Below are positions 44,738 to 56,843 of a stretch of 64,000 nucleotides of DNA, in pieces. The number at the start of each line of letters is the position of its first letter. Position 1 is the first letter of the stretch. The notes beneath the pieces were generated by a model. The model saw only the letters and a program-made list of their open reading frames with translations, was not told the origin of the DNA and searched no databases. Origin of the DNA: Agapanthus africanus (lineage: Eukaryota > Streptophyta > Magnoliopsida > Asparagales > Amaryllidaceae); the NCBI GenBank assembly GCA_030015575.1, contig JASDDO010000016.1, positions 111,123,241 to 111,187,240 on the forward strand, written 5' to 3'. Both the position numbers and the translations under genes were made by a program.

Positions 44738-46825
44738 GGAAAAAAAGAAACGTATAATGAATAAAGAATAAGAAAACGATGTTTGTTTTTTCTTTTCTTT
44801 TCGGTAAAATATGAAATTTAATAATTAGGAGAACGTGCGTGGTGGTGAGGGTTTTAGAGAATGTTCTGGGGTTTATGAATCTTTGTGAGGTCCAAGTTAC
44901 CCTCCATGGACCTCCTTATTTACGTTTTAGTCCCTTCAGTCCATCAACGAGTGGAAAGCAAAAAATGGAGGAGGAAGTAATAATTTTCTATGGAAATAAT
45001 ACCTTTAATCTTATAAAATAGTGGTTTTAGTTTTTTATGACTGCTGTGTTCCTTTTCTGTTCAGGCAAAAATTTATCTAGTATTTCTACAGTTTTTTGTT
45101 TTAGCAAATCTAATTCTTAAAACGTTTGGTCTGTGGTTTTAGTCCATAGATCACTTTTTTCATTTTCTCTGGAAACACAAATTTTCAAAACTATGCTAAG
45201 TTTTTCCAAATGTTTTATTCTTCTGTGAATGATGGCCTTTAGTGTTACCGAAATTTCTTTGATATTTAGCAAGAATGAATTTAACTCTTAATATACCTCA
45301 TAACAAATCTGGGTATATATGTTTATGTATGATCCTGCTTCTGGGCTCCATTAGCGTATATGCCTCGTACTTCCGTTTCCTTGCATTTATACAGGATTAT
45401 AGGTATGATGCGGCTGCTAGCCAAAGTACAATTTTATTACAAAGTTCTTATAGCTCACAAATACACAAAAGCCTTGTGAGAGAATAGAGATATTCTCTCT
45501 TCAAGATTTGCTTTCAGGTTATTGATATATGCAAAAGTCTGGAAGATCTCTTAAATAGAAAGGCAAATATGAAGGGTCTGCTACAGGTTTTAAAAGCAGC
45601 GAGGCTTTCTCTGTTTCTTTCCTCTTCTCCTTCTCTTTCTTTCTTCTGCTTTTCTTTTTTCTTTTCATACTTCTTTGGTATAGTGGTTGGTGCATGTGGG
45701 CACGAGTTTGATGATGTTATCTTGATACGGTATTTTTGTTCGTTTATTTGGTTTTATAAAATTTCATGGGATGGACTCGTAGAGTCCTGCTCTTCTTTCA
45801 AAAAAAAAAATCTTATAAAATAGCACTGGTACAAAGATAGCTTGTCCCTACGGTTTCCACTTTAGGGGCATTTGTTACCCTGACGGTTCTAACCATAGGG
45901 ATAAATTTATAGAAAAAATTAACTTTTGTGGTTGCCCCTATGGTGCCGGCAGAGAAAACCTTACTGTGGGAGCTGTACGGACAATGTCGGGTTTCTTTTA
46001 AAGAAAAAATAAAACATAAATTCCCCGACCCTATCCCAAACTCTTTCTCCTTCGATTCTCCGCATCCTTCTCCAAGCTAAAGCCTCTGCTCTTCCTCGAT
46101 CCTTCGCGGCCTCCTCCTCCAAGCTAAAGGCTCTGCCTCCTCCTCCAAGCTAAAATCCTATCTTTTCCCAAATCCCTCCTCCTCTCTGAAGCTCCTCCTT
46201 GTCCTCCTCCTCCGACCTCCTCCGGCAACGACCGACCTCCTTCTCCTCCTAAAACCCCTCCTCTTCCTCCTGCTTCTCCAAATTAACTTCATTTCCCAAA
46301 TCCCAAATCCTGTCTCTCTCGATTTCTCACTTTCTAGATCTCAAGGCAACTCTTGATCCAATTGATTTAGAACATTCAAAAAAATTTCATTTTTTCATCA
46401 AGAACCATATATTAATTTGATAATTATTGTTGTTAGAACTTTAAATTGGGGAACCCCTAAAATTTAGGTTAGGTTTTCTTTTCCGATTATGAGTTGTAAA
46501 TGTTATATATTATTGTTGTATGGTTAATTATTGTTTGGTTGTTGAGAAAAGGGATTGAGGAAGAAGGAGGAGTTGGGGCATGTATTTTGGTTACTTATAT
46601 TTTAATTTGTTTAGGAGATAATCCATTGGGGGCTAAAAAGATATAAAAAAAGTTGATGAATTTTCAAATGTTTATGAAGGGAATGGTATATATGCACTTA
46701 AATTTGAGATCATGCATGCCACGTGGGCAACTCTTGTTAGACTTAGCTACTCCTAAAGCAAATTATAATGTTGATTAACTACAATAAACTATCATGCATA
46801 ATTGCAATTAGAAGGAGATACTTAT
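44738..46825. other. upstream intergenic region
   Basis: No gene can be supported. It is AT-rich up to about 45,820. A possible CACTA end and a CT-rich block (46,020-46,330) follow. Confidence 0.5.
45824..45990. mobile_element. possible CACTA (En/Spm) transposon end
   Basis: CACTGGTACAAAGATAGC is followed by spaced subterminal words such as CCCTACGGTT, CTGACGGTT, AACCATAGGG and CCCTATGGTG. These ends and short subterminal repeats are typical of CACTA elements. No matching opposite end was found. Confidence 0.4.
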
Positions 46826-48026
46826 TGTTAGATATGTATGTCCTCGAGGTGATTATTGTAATTATTGGACATATATACATACATGACAGTCTTGTTCAAT
46901 ATGATAGTATGCTATTTGGCTTTTATTTATCATTCATGTGTATAGTTTCTTCTTGTTATTACTATCGCTAATACATGTTGATAAAGCCCGTAAGATCTTT
47001 GCTTGACTCCCAGGATTATGATATAGATCGTATTAGTGGGGCTTGGATAGTCTATAAGCACATCCTTAAATGTTCCCAATCGTTGGAGTATCAAGACGGA
47101 GTATCGAGACTGGGTATCGATACTCCAGAGTAGACTAGTGTATACGTTTCTAGACCCCGATTGGGAAGATGACTGTTCTCATAGCTATTGGTGTTTGACA
47201 CCAAAGATTGTATACAGATGTTCATTGCAGAATGAGTTTCACCGAACAGACTCACCGAGAACAACTAAATGGCATTATACCTGTCGTCGGATAGCAGTTC
47301 TCAGATGACATAAGTACAGGGTAGTCTGTAGACCTGAGATCGTCATAGTGTATTATGTTTATTCCCACTGTATTTTGATTACTACCGTACCATGTTTTTA
47401 AAAGAACCGTGCAAACATGTTTTAGTTGGGTACAGTCCCGAAGCACATGGACACAGTGAGCGATCGAAGGAGTTCATCTCTCCCAGTATATGGAGTTGAT
47501 GTTGTGTAGTGCTAGATTAGCTATAACCATAAGTCCCTGGCCAGGGTGGTTGAGATAAACTGATAAGTGTTATCAGTAGTATCTCAGGTGGTTATGAGTC
47601 AGACATCAGCACGACTTATCAAGTTAATAGGAGTCTGACGGTTTCCACCTCCCAGATCCGATATGCGACACTCTCAGACGAAGAGACCAGATTGTACGTT
47701 GACTGTCACTGATAGGCTTTGTAGGGTATGGATGAGTTTGCTTGTCGACATTTCATTCGAACAATACCTGGGTAGCCGTTACATATAACTAGTTTCTTAT
47801 AGGTTACGGATGTGATCCGGTAACTCACTGCCAGTGTATTGTCGAGTTTTTAGAGTCCCATACAGAGGGTTTTCCAGCTTAGGCAAAATGATGTGGTGTA
47901 CGTACGAGAATCCGATTAAATACGTGTATGGGATACACGAACTTTAATCGGACGTTTGATAATATTAGCTGGCTTATGTTAAAGTTGGGTTATTAAATCA
48001 AGTGTTGATTTAATAATGTGTGTGTG
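46826..48026 (+). repeat. copia-family LTR, plus orientation, truncated (C)
   Basis: Starts TGTTAGATATGTATGTCCT, the LTR start of the family. It runs in reverse to 21,368-19,408 with the shared TGATAAAGCCC, GGTACAGTCCCGA and 'agagtcccatacagaggg' segments. It stops at 48,026 where the next LTR starts. A 12-bp perfect palindrome (47,990-48,016) lies near its end. Confidence 0.75.
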
Positions 48027-49540
48027 TGTGTTGGATATAGTGCTCTCAATACAATTATTGTAATCGAAAGTAGGAAATTATGATAATTGAAGGAGGATCT
48101 GTACAGGTAAAACAGTTTTACTCGATATGATAATATGCTAGCTGGTTTGTCTTTATCATGTATGTGTATAAGTTTTATTTTGTGTCGCTAATACATAATG
48201 ATAAAGCCCGCAAGATGTTTGCTTGACTACTAGAGTTATGATGGCGATCAAACTTGTGATAGCTTGGTAGTCCATAAGCACATCCTTAATTGTCCCTAGT
48301 CGTGGGAGTATCGAGACTGAATATCGATATTCCGGATTAGACTAGTGTATACGTTTATAGACCCTGACAAGGGGCGATGACAGGTCTCATAGCCATTGGT
48401 GTGATGCACCTAAGATTGTATACAGGTGCTCACTGGAGGTGAGTACACCGGACAGACTCGCCGAGAACTTCTAGATGGTACTATACCTATCATCAGATAT
48501 CAGTTCTCAGGTGACATGAGTACATGTAGTTTGTTGACCTGAGATCATCATTTTGTCTCGTGTGAGTTCCCACTGTACTTAGATTGCTACCATACCACGA
48601 CTCTATTGAGTCGTGCAAACATGTTTTAGTTGGGTACAATTTCGAGCCACATGGAGGCAGTGAGCGATCGTCAGGGATTTGTTTCTCCCGGTATAGGGAG
48701 TCGATATCGCGCTGTGTTCGGTTGGCTATCACCATAAATCTCTGGCCAGGGTGGATGAGATTTACTGATTATAGTTCAGTAGTTTCTCGGTGGGTAATAA
48801 GCTTGACACCGACACGACTTATCGGGTTATTAGGGGTCTAACGTTATCCACCCCTAGACCTGGTATGCAATACTCTTAGACGAAAAGACTGGACTGCACG
48901 GAGATTGTCGCTTACAGACTCTGTAGAGATACAGATGAGTTTGCTCGTCGACCTTTCTTCCGTTCAATACCTGGGTAGCCGTTACGTACAGCTAGTGCCG
49001 CTGATGTGCTTGTGGTTAAACCCACTGCCAGCGTATTGTCGAGTCTTTAGAGTCCCACACAGAGGGTTTTTCGGTTTCGGGCGAAATGATGTAGTGTGTG
49101 GGTATTTTGATACACACTCAGGTTTGATTAAATACGTGTATTTAGTGCACGTACTTTAATCGGACGTTTTGATAATACTAGCAGGTTTGAAAGATAGCCG
49201 GATCATTGTGAGCTAGTATTATATCTCTCATTATCTCTTTCTTTTCGTATTCGTATTTTTATATGAATACGGGTATTTGTATTTTGATAAGAATACAGTA
49301 TTTATATGAATACGAGTATTTGTATAAATACGTGTATTTGTATCTAAATACGAATACGGGTATTTTTATCTTGATACTAATATGGGTATTCGTATTTTTA
49401 TACGAATATGGTGTTCGTATTTTGATAAAAATACGGGTACATGTATTTTGATACCTATACCAGTGTATGGATATATGTATTTGTGTACGTATTCATGAAA
49501 GTGGATGCTAGCACCTCAACAAGGGGTTTGATAAGAGTAA
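48027..49540 (+). repeat. copia-family LTR, plus orientation (D), end uncertain
   Basis: Starts TGTTGGATATAGTGCTCTCA. Its order of segments is the same as copy C. It contains an expanded array of GTATTCGTAT-like words (49,247-49,495). The right border is not clear. Confidence 0.7.
49247..49495. repeat. palindromic TACGAATAC / GTATTCGTAT array
   Basis: About 12 imperfect alternating copies of ATACGGGTATTTGTAT and GTATTCGTATTTTTATA. Related single copies occur in the other LTRs (about 3,143 and 20,190). Confidence 0.75.
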
Positions 49541-49589
49541 GTAAGAAAATTTTAAAAAATCTAGAGAGCTTAGTCTACAAACAAGAATC

Positions 49590-50073
49590 TGTTGGGAGAC
49601 GGTAGTGCCATGGCCATCTACGGTGGCCGGTACGGAACAAAAATTGGCGTTAAATTTTTTTGGCGCTAACGTATCCGTCTAGAACGATCCATAAACCAAT
49701 ACTAGCAAACTATAAAAGAGCTAAACTACAAGGTTAGAACGATTATACCTAATGAACCAAGTCCTTCGGTCTTCCATCATCTTCCTTAGCTCTTTGAGGC
49801 ATTCTCGAACAAACTTGGCCACCGGTCTTCCTCCGTCGAAGATGATCCACCCGAAGAATATAGTTCATAGCTCTAGCTCCACATCAAAAGCAAGTGAAGC
49901 AACTAGGGATTTTAGGTTGCTAATCTAGAAAACCTAGGATGTAGTGAGTGTTCTAAGTGTTTGTCTATCTCATCTCACATCCTCTCATGATTCTTAACAC
50001 ATGAGAGGGTTGAGAGGAGGTGGAAGATGAAGGTGGAGGAACTCAAGAAACTCAATGGGAGAGTGAAGATAAT
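49590..50073 (-). repeat. copia-family LTR fragment (E)
   Basis: The plus-strand start TGTTGGGAGACGG is followed by 'gatgatccacccga' and other words found at 19,640-19,680. It is cut off at 50,073 by LTR F. Confidence 0.65.
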
Positions 50074-52089
50074 GTTGGGTTATGCAAGCGCCCTGGCCAT
50101 CAAACCATGGCCGATTGCGGAGCAAAATTTTTCTAAACCGGCGCTAACACAACCCGCTACCCGGATCTACCATTAATCCTAAACTAGCAATATACAAATA
50201 AGAGTTAAGAATGGTTATACCGAATTAATCCGTGTCCTTCGGTCTTCAACCACCTTCCCAAGATCCTAGAGGCCATCATGATCTAGCTTGATCTCCGGTC
50301 TCCGTCCATCGAAGATGATCCACCCGAGGATTTGTATTCCGAGCTCCTACCTCAACAGCTGAGGTAACTAGGATACCTAGTTCGCTAAACTAGATAACCT
50401 AGAAGATGTAGAGTGTAGTGATGGATTAATTTGTTTCCAAACACCCTAGATTTCTCAACACATGAGACTTGAAGGGTGGAGGTAGAAGAAGAAGCTTGAG
50501 GATGAGAGTGAAAGGCAACTCAAGAAAAGTGGCTAAGTGTTGTTTGTTGTTGTGTTGTGAGCAATAATGAAGCATCCCATAAATATCTCAAGTCTCCAAA
50601 ATATCTTAAGTCAACACAAAATATCTCAAGTCTCCAAAATATCTCACAACAAAACAAAAATCAAGCATGCTTGAATAGTAACCATGAGTCACTACAAAGC
50701 AAAGCTACAATAAATACAATAAACATCCCATCCTCTCCACCCCATTAACCATTTAATCCTAAATGGTTAAAACTAAATGAGGTGGCATCTTCTAGAAGCA
50801 CCTTGTAATAAATTACAACAATACCCCTCATCCGTATATACATACCCGCATCCATATTACGAAAAATACGAATACAAAGAGACGAAATAATCCAACAATA
50901 TAATACTAGAATCCGGCTTAAACTAAAGCCCACTAGTATTATCCATCCGAATCATGATACGTGCACAAGTGCACGTATATGATCGAACCCTGCCGTAAAA
51001 CCATACGGCCTCTACATCGTTTTGCCCGAAGCAGGGAAACTCTCTGTGTGGGACTCTAAAGACTCGTCAATACGCTGGCAGTGGGTTTTATCACAAGCAC
51101 GCCAGCGGCACTAGCTGTATGTAACGGCTACCCAGGTATTGAGCGAAAGGGAGGCCGATGAGCAAACTCATCCGAACCCCTACTGAGCCTGTCCGTGACA
51201 ATATCCGTACAGTCCGGTCTATTCTTCTAAGAGTATCGCATATCGAGTCTAGGGGGTGGATAAAGTCAGACCCCTAATAACGTGACATTTCGTGTCGGTG
51301 TGAAGCCCATCACCAACTGAGAAACTACTGATCCAAATAAGTAATTCTCGACTGCCTTGGCCAAGGATTTCTGGTGATGGCCACCCATGCACAACGCGAC
51401 ATCAACCCCCAATACCGGGAGAGACGAATCCCCGACGATCCGCGCACTGCCTCCATGTGGCTCGGGACTGTACCCAACTAAAACCTGTTTGCATGACTCC
51501 TTTGAGCCGTGGTAGGGTAGTAATCAAAGTACAGTGGGAACCCACACGAGACAAATGACGATCTCAGGTCGATAGACTAACCTGCACACATGTCACCTGG
51601 GGACTACTTTCTGACAATAGGTATACTACCAACTAGCAGGTTCCTGGCGAGTCCGTCCAGTGTACTCATAATCCAATGAGCACCTGTATACTATCTTAGG
51701 TGAACAAACTAACACCAATAGCTTGTGAGACCTGGCCACCGCCCTTCGTCGGTGTCTCGATCAGTATAGACTAGTCTACTATGGAGTATCGATGTCCAGT
51801 CTCGAAACTCCCATGATTAGGGACATTTAAGGATGTGCTTATAGACTACCCAGCTCCTACGTATATGATCGCCATCATAATGCTGGTAGTCAAGCAAGAA
51901 TCATATGGGCTTTATCAACATGTAATAGTGATCTGTAATGCCACCTAATGCTGTACATAATGATAAAGACAAACCAGATAGCATGCTATCATCGCGAGTA
52001 AAACTGTTCTCCCCGTATAGGTCCTCCCTCAATCATCGCAATCGCGTGCCTGCGATTCAATAATTGACTTGAGGGCACTATAGCCAGCA
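50074..52089 (-). repeat. copia-family LTR, complete (F)
   Basis: 2,016 bp from TGTTGGGTTATGC to TATAGCCAGCA, directly followed by a diverged polypurine tract (ATCTCTCATTTGCACT). It is the 3' LTR of a minus-strand copy whose interior is at 52,090-53,440. Confidence 0.8.
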
Positions 52090-53440
52090 ATCTCTCATTT
52101 GCACTTAAGGCTAATTATTGCGGTGTCGCATACTCACAGCCCGTGTGATACCGAACACCCAACTTCTCTACTAATCAGTTTCGCAAAGCCCGTTTGTGAA
52201 ACTATTGCGTTCGAGAAAAAGCCTCAGTGAGTGGATCCGCTCCAGTGTTTCTTTCTGTATCTATCTATATCTCAACTTCGCAGAGAAATACTATCTCCTG
52301 AAATGAGCGATACCTGTCTTAGAATTTGTCTGGATATCTGATAGGACCCAGTTCACAAATGAACTCCAAATCCAACAAACTTCTTAGGCTGTATCGTCCA
52401 CTGAATTTAATCAGTATCCCACGCCATGCCTTCCTCAGTATCCGCTTGGACCACCTGTCCAACATACTGCCCCTCAAAAAGAAGGAAAACTATAACTCTG
52501 ACAGCTAATCTGTCATCAAGGTCACCTTGGAAGCTTGAAATGATAACCGCCTCCCGAAGGAGGCTGCCGTTACTATATACCAAGAACATCCACTTATGTT
52601 CATAACTGCTTCCCAATGTTTCTCCAGGATTGGATTAATATATGCTTATTGCAGCTAGTGCAAAAGCAATATCTGGTGTAGTACTTGGCATTTCATGATT
52701 GACCCAATTGCCTAAGCAAGGGATATGTTAATCATGCAAATCACTCTCCTCATCAGTCTAGAAGACATCTCTTTAGAGAGGGTGACTCCGTCACCTGCGG
52801 GTACACCACCACGACAGGAGTCGTCCATTCTAAAACACTTTAGAATAGTGTCAAAGTACCCAAATTGGGACACTTCCCAAATCTAGATCTAAAACCATAG
52901 ATCTACTAACTAGAATCCATGATATTTTATCTAGATCTTATGTGGAGAAACACCGTGTGACAACCACAGTATAACCGATCGTAGTATAGGAATATCACTT
53001 CTTATCAAGTGCATGTCATCCAAATACCAGCACATCACTCCCTACTACCTTCTTACTAGATCCATCTGTTATTCTGACGAAGTCAAACTTTATGACTGTC
53101 ACATCAAAAATAGATGATATATTTCCGCTATTCCTTCTTTAATCTATAAATAGACATAAGCTACTTGCCCACTATGCTTCCGCTGCTTCCACTGACTACA
53201 ATAACCATCCGGCAGAGTCATATACACGTGCACTTCTAAAACTAATTTAGAATGATGTTATACTCATCCTCCTGCCAGATCTCATAGTCTAGAACAGCAG
53301 TAGTGGCAAGTTTGGGTAAACAAAAACCCCACTGTCACCGTCTTTGAGGAGACCGAAGTACCTTTCGGGTGGTTGAGGTTACCCACCAAATCTGCGGAGT
53401 GACTAATGGATTGTCGAATCTAATTGAATCTTTAGGTTCT
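52090..53440 (-). pseudogene. decayed copia pol (RT/RNase H part)
   Basis: It follows the same order as 4,340-6,080 of the intact copy. Matching words include CTCAGTGAGTGGATCCGCT, CTCCTCATCAGTCTAGAAGA, TCTTTAGAGAGGGTGACTCC and CACCAAATCTGCGGAGTG. Many stops and indels. It ends abruptly where another LTR begins. Confidence 0.75.
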
Positions 53441-53454
53441 ACTAAATTTTTGTA

Positions 53455-54712
53455 GGGATTCCTTAGCACCATACCTAGGGTTTGGGTTGCATCACACATG
53501 CTATATTAAAAATTTAGGGGGTGCTAAGTAATACCATCCATGAATCGAACTAGAAAAATAGGGCAACAAGAACTAGCATCATATACTAGAGGTATTTTAA
53601 CACTAAGAGGTGAGTAATACAACCTTTGTAGACCTCCCTCCTTGACTCCTTAGATCAACTAGGGTTTGAAACGGTTTGCTTGAATCCTTCCAAGTCCACG
53701 ACGATCCACCACGAAGTCCCTTTGCTCAAGCTCCTTGCTTCACTTGATCTTTGAAGAAGTGGAGCAAACAATCTACACAAGTGGGCTAGACTAATATAGA
53801 TTGGCGATGTGGGTTTGGATCTCACTTAAAAACCTTTCCTTTTTGTTTCCTTCACTCACTTGAAAAGGATAAAGAGCATGAAGGAGGAAGATGAAGGAGA
53901 CGGCTAAGCTTGAGCTCTTTTGTTTGTGATAATTCTCAAATAAAATGAGAAAAGAAAATATAAATGAGAGTCACACTCACATAGAACCATGGTTAATAAA
54001 TATCTAGATATTTTGTATTGAGTCAAAAGCCAAATGGAAAATTAAATCATGGTCTAAATTAGGTCAAGTGTAGAAGAGTGTAGAAACTTTCAACCAAGAT
54101 TTAATCCCTTTTCTTTTTCTCAATAACACACACACACACACACACACCCCATGTGAGTCCTGCATTGCCATCTCCAATGTATCAACAACCATGACACATA
54201 TATGCATGCATGTGTGCATTCATATCAACATATATACATACACACATTCATGCATACATCCAATAAGAAAAGGTTTTGAATAAATGAGCTAAAAGTCAAT
54301 ATTAAACCAACACTTGATTTAATAACCCGGTCATATCACATACGACCCGACCAATAGAAAACGCCCGATTTAAAATACGGTATCATATACACGCATTTAC
54401 TCGAGCTCCCATGCATATCCCATATGCACCCCATATCATTTCGCCTGAGCTAGGAAACCCCTCTGTGGGACTCTAAGACTCGTCAATATACTAGCAGTAG
54501 GTAGTGATCATATCACATACCCACAAACCGTCAGCGGCACTAGCTGTACGTAATGGCTCCCACGTATTGAGCGATCAGAAGAAAAACAAGCGAACCTGTC
54601 AAAACTCCCGTCGAGCCAACTGGCAACACTTACCGTACAGTCCGGTCTCTTCATCAGATATGCTGCATATCGAGTTTAGAGATGGTTTCGTTGACCCCAA
54701 TAACTCAATAAC
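53455..54712 (-). repeat. copia-family LTR, left part (G), interrupted
   Basis: It carries the family segments 'gacgatccaccacgaag', GTGGGACTCTAAGACTCG and 'taccgtacagtccggtctcttcatc'. It breaks off at ...CAATAAC (54,712) and resumes at 61,306. The start near 53,455 is approximate. Confidence 0.7.
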
Positions 54713-56843
54713 TGTAACATTTCAAAAAAATAAAGTATTATTTTTGGGAATTTTCATAATTTAATATTACTTTTTAATGAATATTTTAATAGTCGGTATA
54801 ATTAAATACCGATAAATGGGGAAAATTCCGGAGAAAATTTTTGGAAATTCTAAAATAGGTTATTTTGTGGAAATATGCCATTTACAGTTTTTATGATGAA
54901 TTATATGCGACTTTAGTGTTAATCGCGATCAAAAATCGCTATTTGGATTTTTGTGCAAAATTTTGCACATAACATTTTCCACACTTGTCTCATGTTATGG
55001 ACTCATGATGGCTTAGGGATGAACCAAACTTAGATGACCATGGTGGTCTAACCCATTTGGTTAGGTTAATTAGTTTTAACTAAGGGTGTAGTTTGGTTTA
55101 ATTAGGTTGGGGTTGACTTGTGGCTAGAGAGAGAGAGGAGGCATGATGGTTGTGCCATGACTTGCATTTAATGTTGAGTGAAGATGATAGGAGTTAACCT
55201 CACTTCACTTCAAGCCTTTTTGCTTATCTCTCTCACATATATCCCTCTCACTCACATACACTCACCAACATCAGCTGCAACACCATCATCCCATATCAAA
55301 TATCATCAGCAACAACCTCAGCCTAATTTTTATCACATCAGCTGCTGCTATATGCAACAGTAACATCAGCAACTCAGCAGCAGCTGTATCAGCAGCCCCT
55401 AACACCTTAGCCCCATACCTACACACTCACATCAGCAGCTACATCAGCCCCCCATATCAACACATCAGCTGATGACACCCATCAGCCACCCCTACATCTG
55501 TTGCTGCTCAAACATCAGCAACAAAAGCATCAGCCCAACACTTCAGCCATAAATACATCAGCTGCAACAGCAGCAAGAACAACCTCTACACTATCAAAAA
55601 CTCCAACTCCACCAAAACAACACCAACCATAAAAAAGAACCTCTGCAACAACAACAACTGCTGTTAAAAAACACATACTGCATCAGCAGTGAAGAAAACA
55701 GCAGCAGTAGCAGTTGCAACTGTAACAAGAGCCACAAAGGAGCAACTCAGCATGCAGCACAGTCCTTCCTTCTTCCCTTCTCCTTCATCTAAGACCCATT
55801 GAGGTATAATCTCACAACCCAACCCCTAACTTGCAAAATTATAGTTGTTTAACTGAAACTTAGTGTTATTATGTGGATTAGTGCTAGTTTAGGCAAATTT
55901 GAGTGAGACTTGACCAAGGGTTGGTTTTGATCGTTAGTATAACCTTATTAGGTGTATTTGAGACCATTGCAACCAAGATTACTCCAGATTTCTAGTTAGT
56001 TACCTGAAAGTTTCGACTTGGCGTATTTTAGCGATTATGTCGATTTTGTGACCTTTATGGATTCTGCTACAACCCGGGGCCTCCTAAAATAAAATTGACT
56101 TGGCAGTGAGACATGCAGGAAGATAGGAACCAACACCCAAAGCCCTAGCCCCCAACTCCCATTTCTGGCCACAGATATATTCCTTCTTGCCGCAATTTGC
56201 GGCCAGAGCAGGAGGAAACCCTCTCGTTTTGCGTGCACGGCTCTTTTACCTGTAAACTTGACCTTTGGTATGTCCAGTTTTGTCTGATCCCAATCAGGGT
56301 AGAATCTGGGTCGATTTTCTTGAGTTGGCGCATGATTTACGACTTGTTTTCGTATGGATTTTGGTATTCGATGATTCGTGACTGTCGGGTGGCGTTTGAA
56401 CGCCAACGGAAGCAAGTTGTTGGCTGTGTTTGCACGCAAGGTTACAGGTTTTTACCTATGAGCGTAGCGTGCACCATTTTGGTTTTCGACATGGTTTTCA
56501 TGTGTTTTAGTGTGTGATATCCTTGTAGGTATCCCACGTGGCGTCGAAACGTTGGAGATGCAAATGGTGACATCGGTACCGGCACGCATAAAGAAAAGTG
56601 AGTATATTTATATCTACGGGGAGAAGTCGGGTGGATGGCGTATAGCACCCCCGCAATTCGTCGTGATGTATACGGATGCGTATACACACTTACATTTAAT
56701 ATATGTTATTTGGGATCAATAATAATGTTAAAATGGATATTGGTGTGTTGGATTGGTGAAAGGTTACGAACCCTAGGGTAGTGGGTGCACTACACATACA
56801 TATTCACACATACATACTTGCATACATCCTTATTACATATGTG

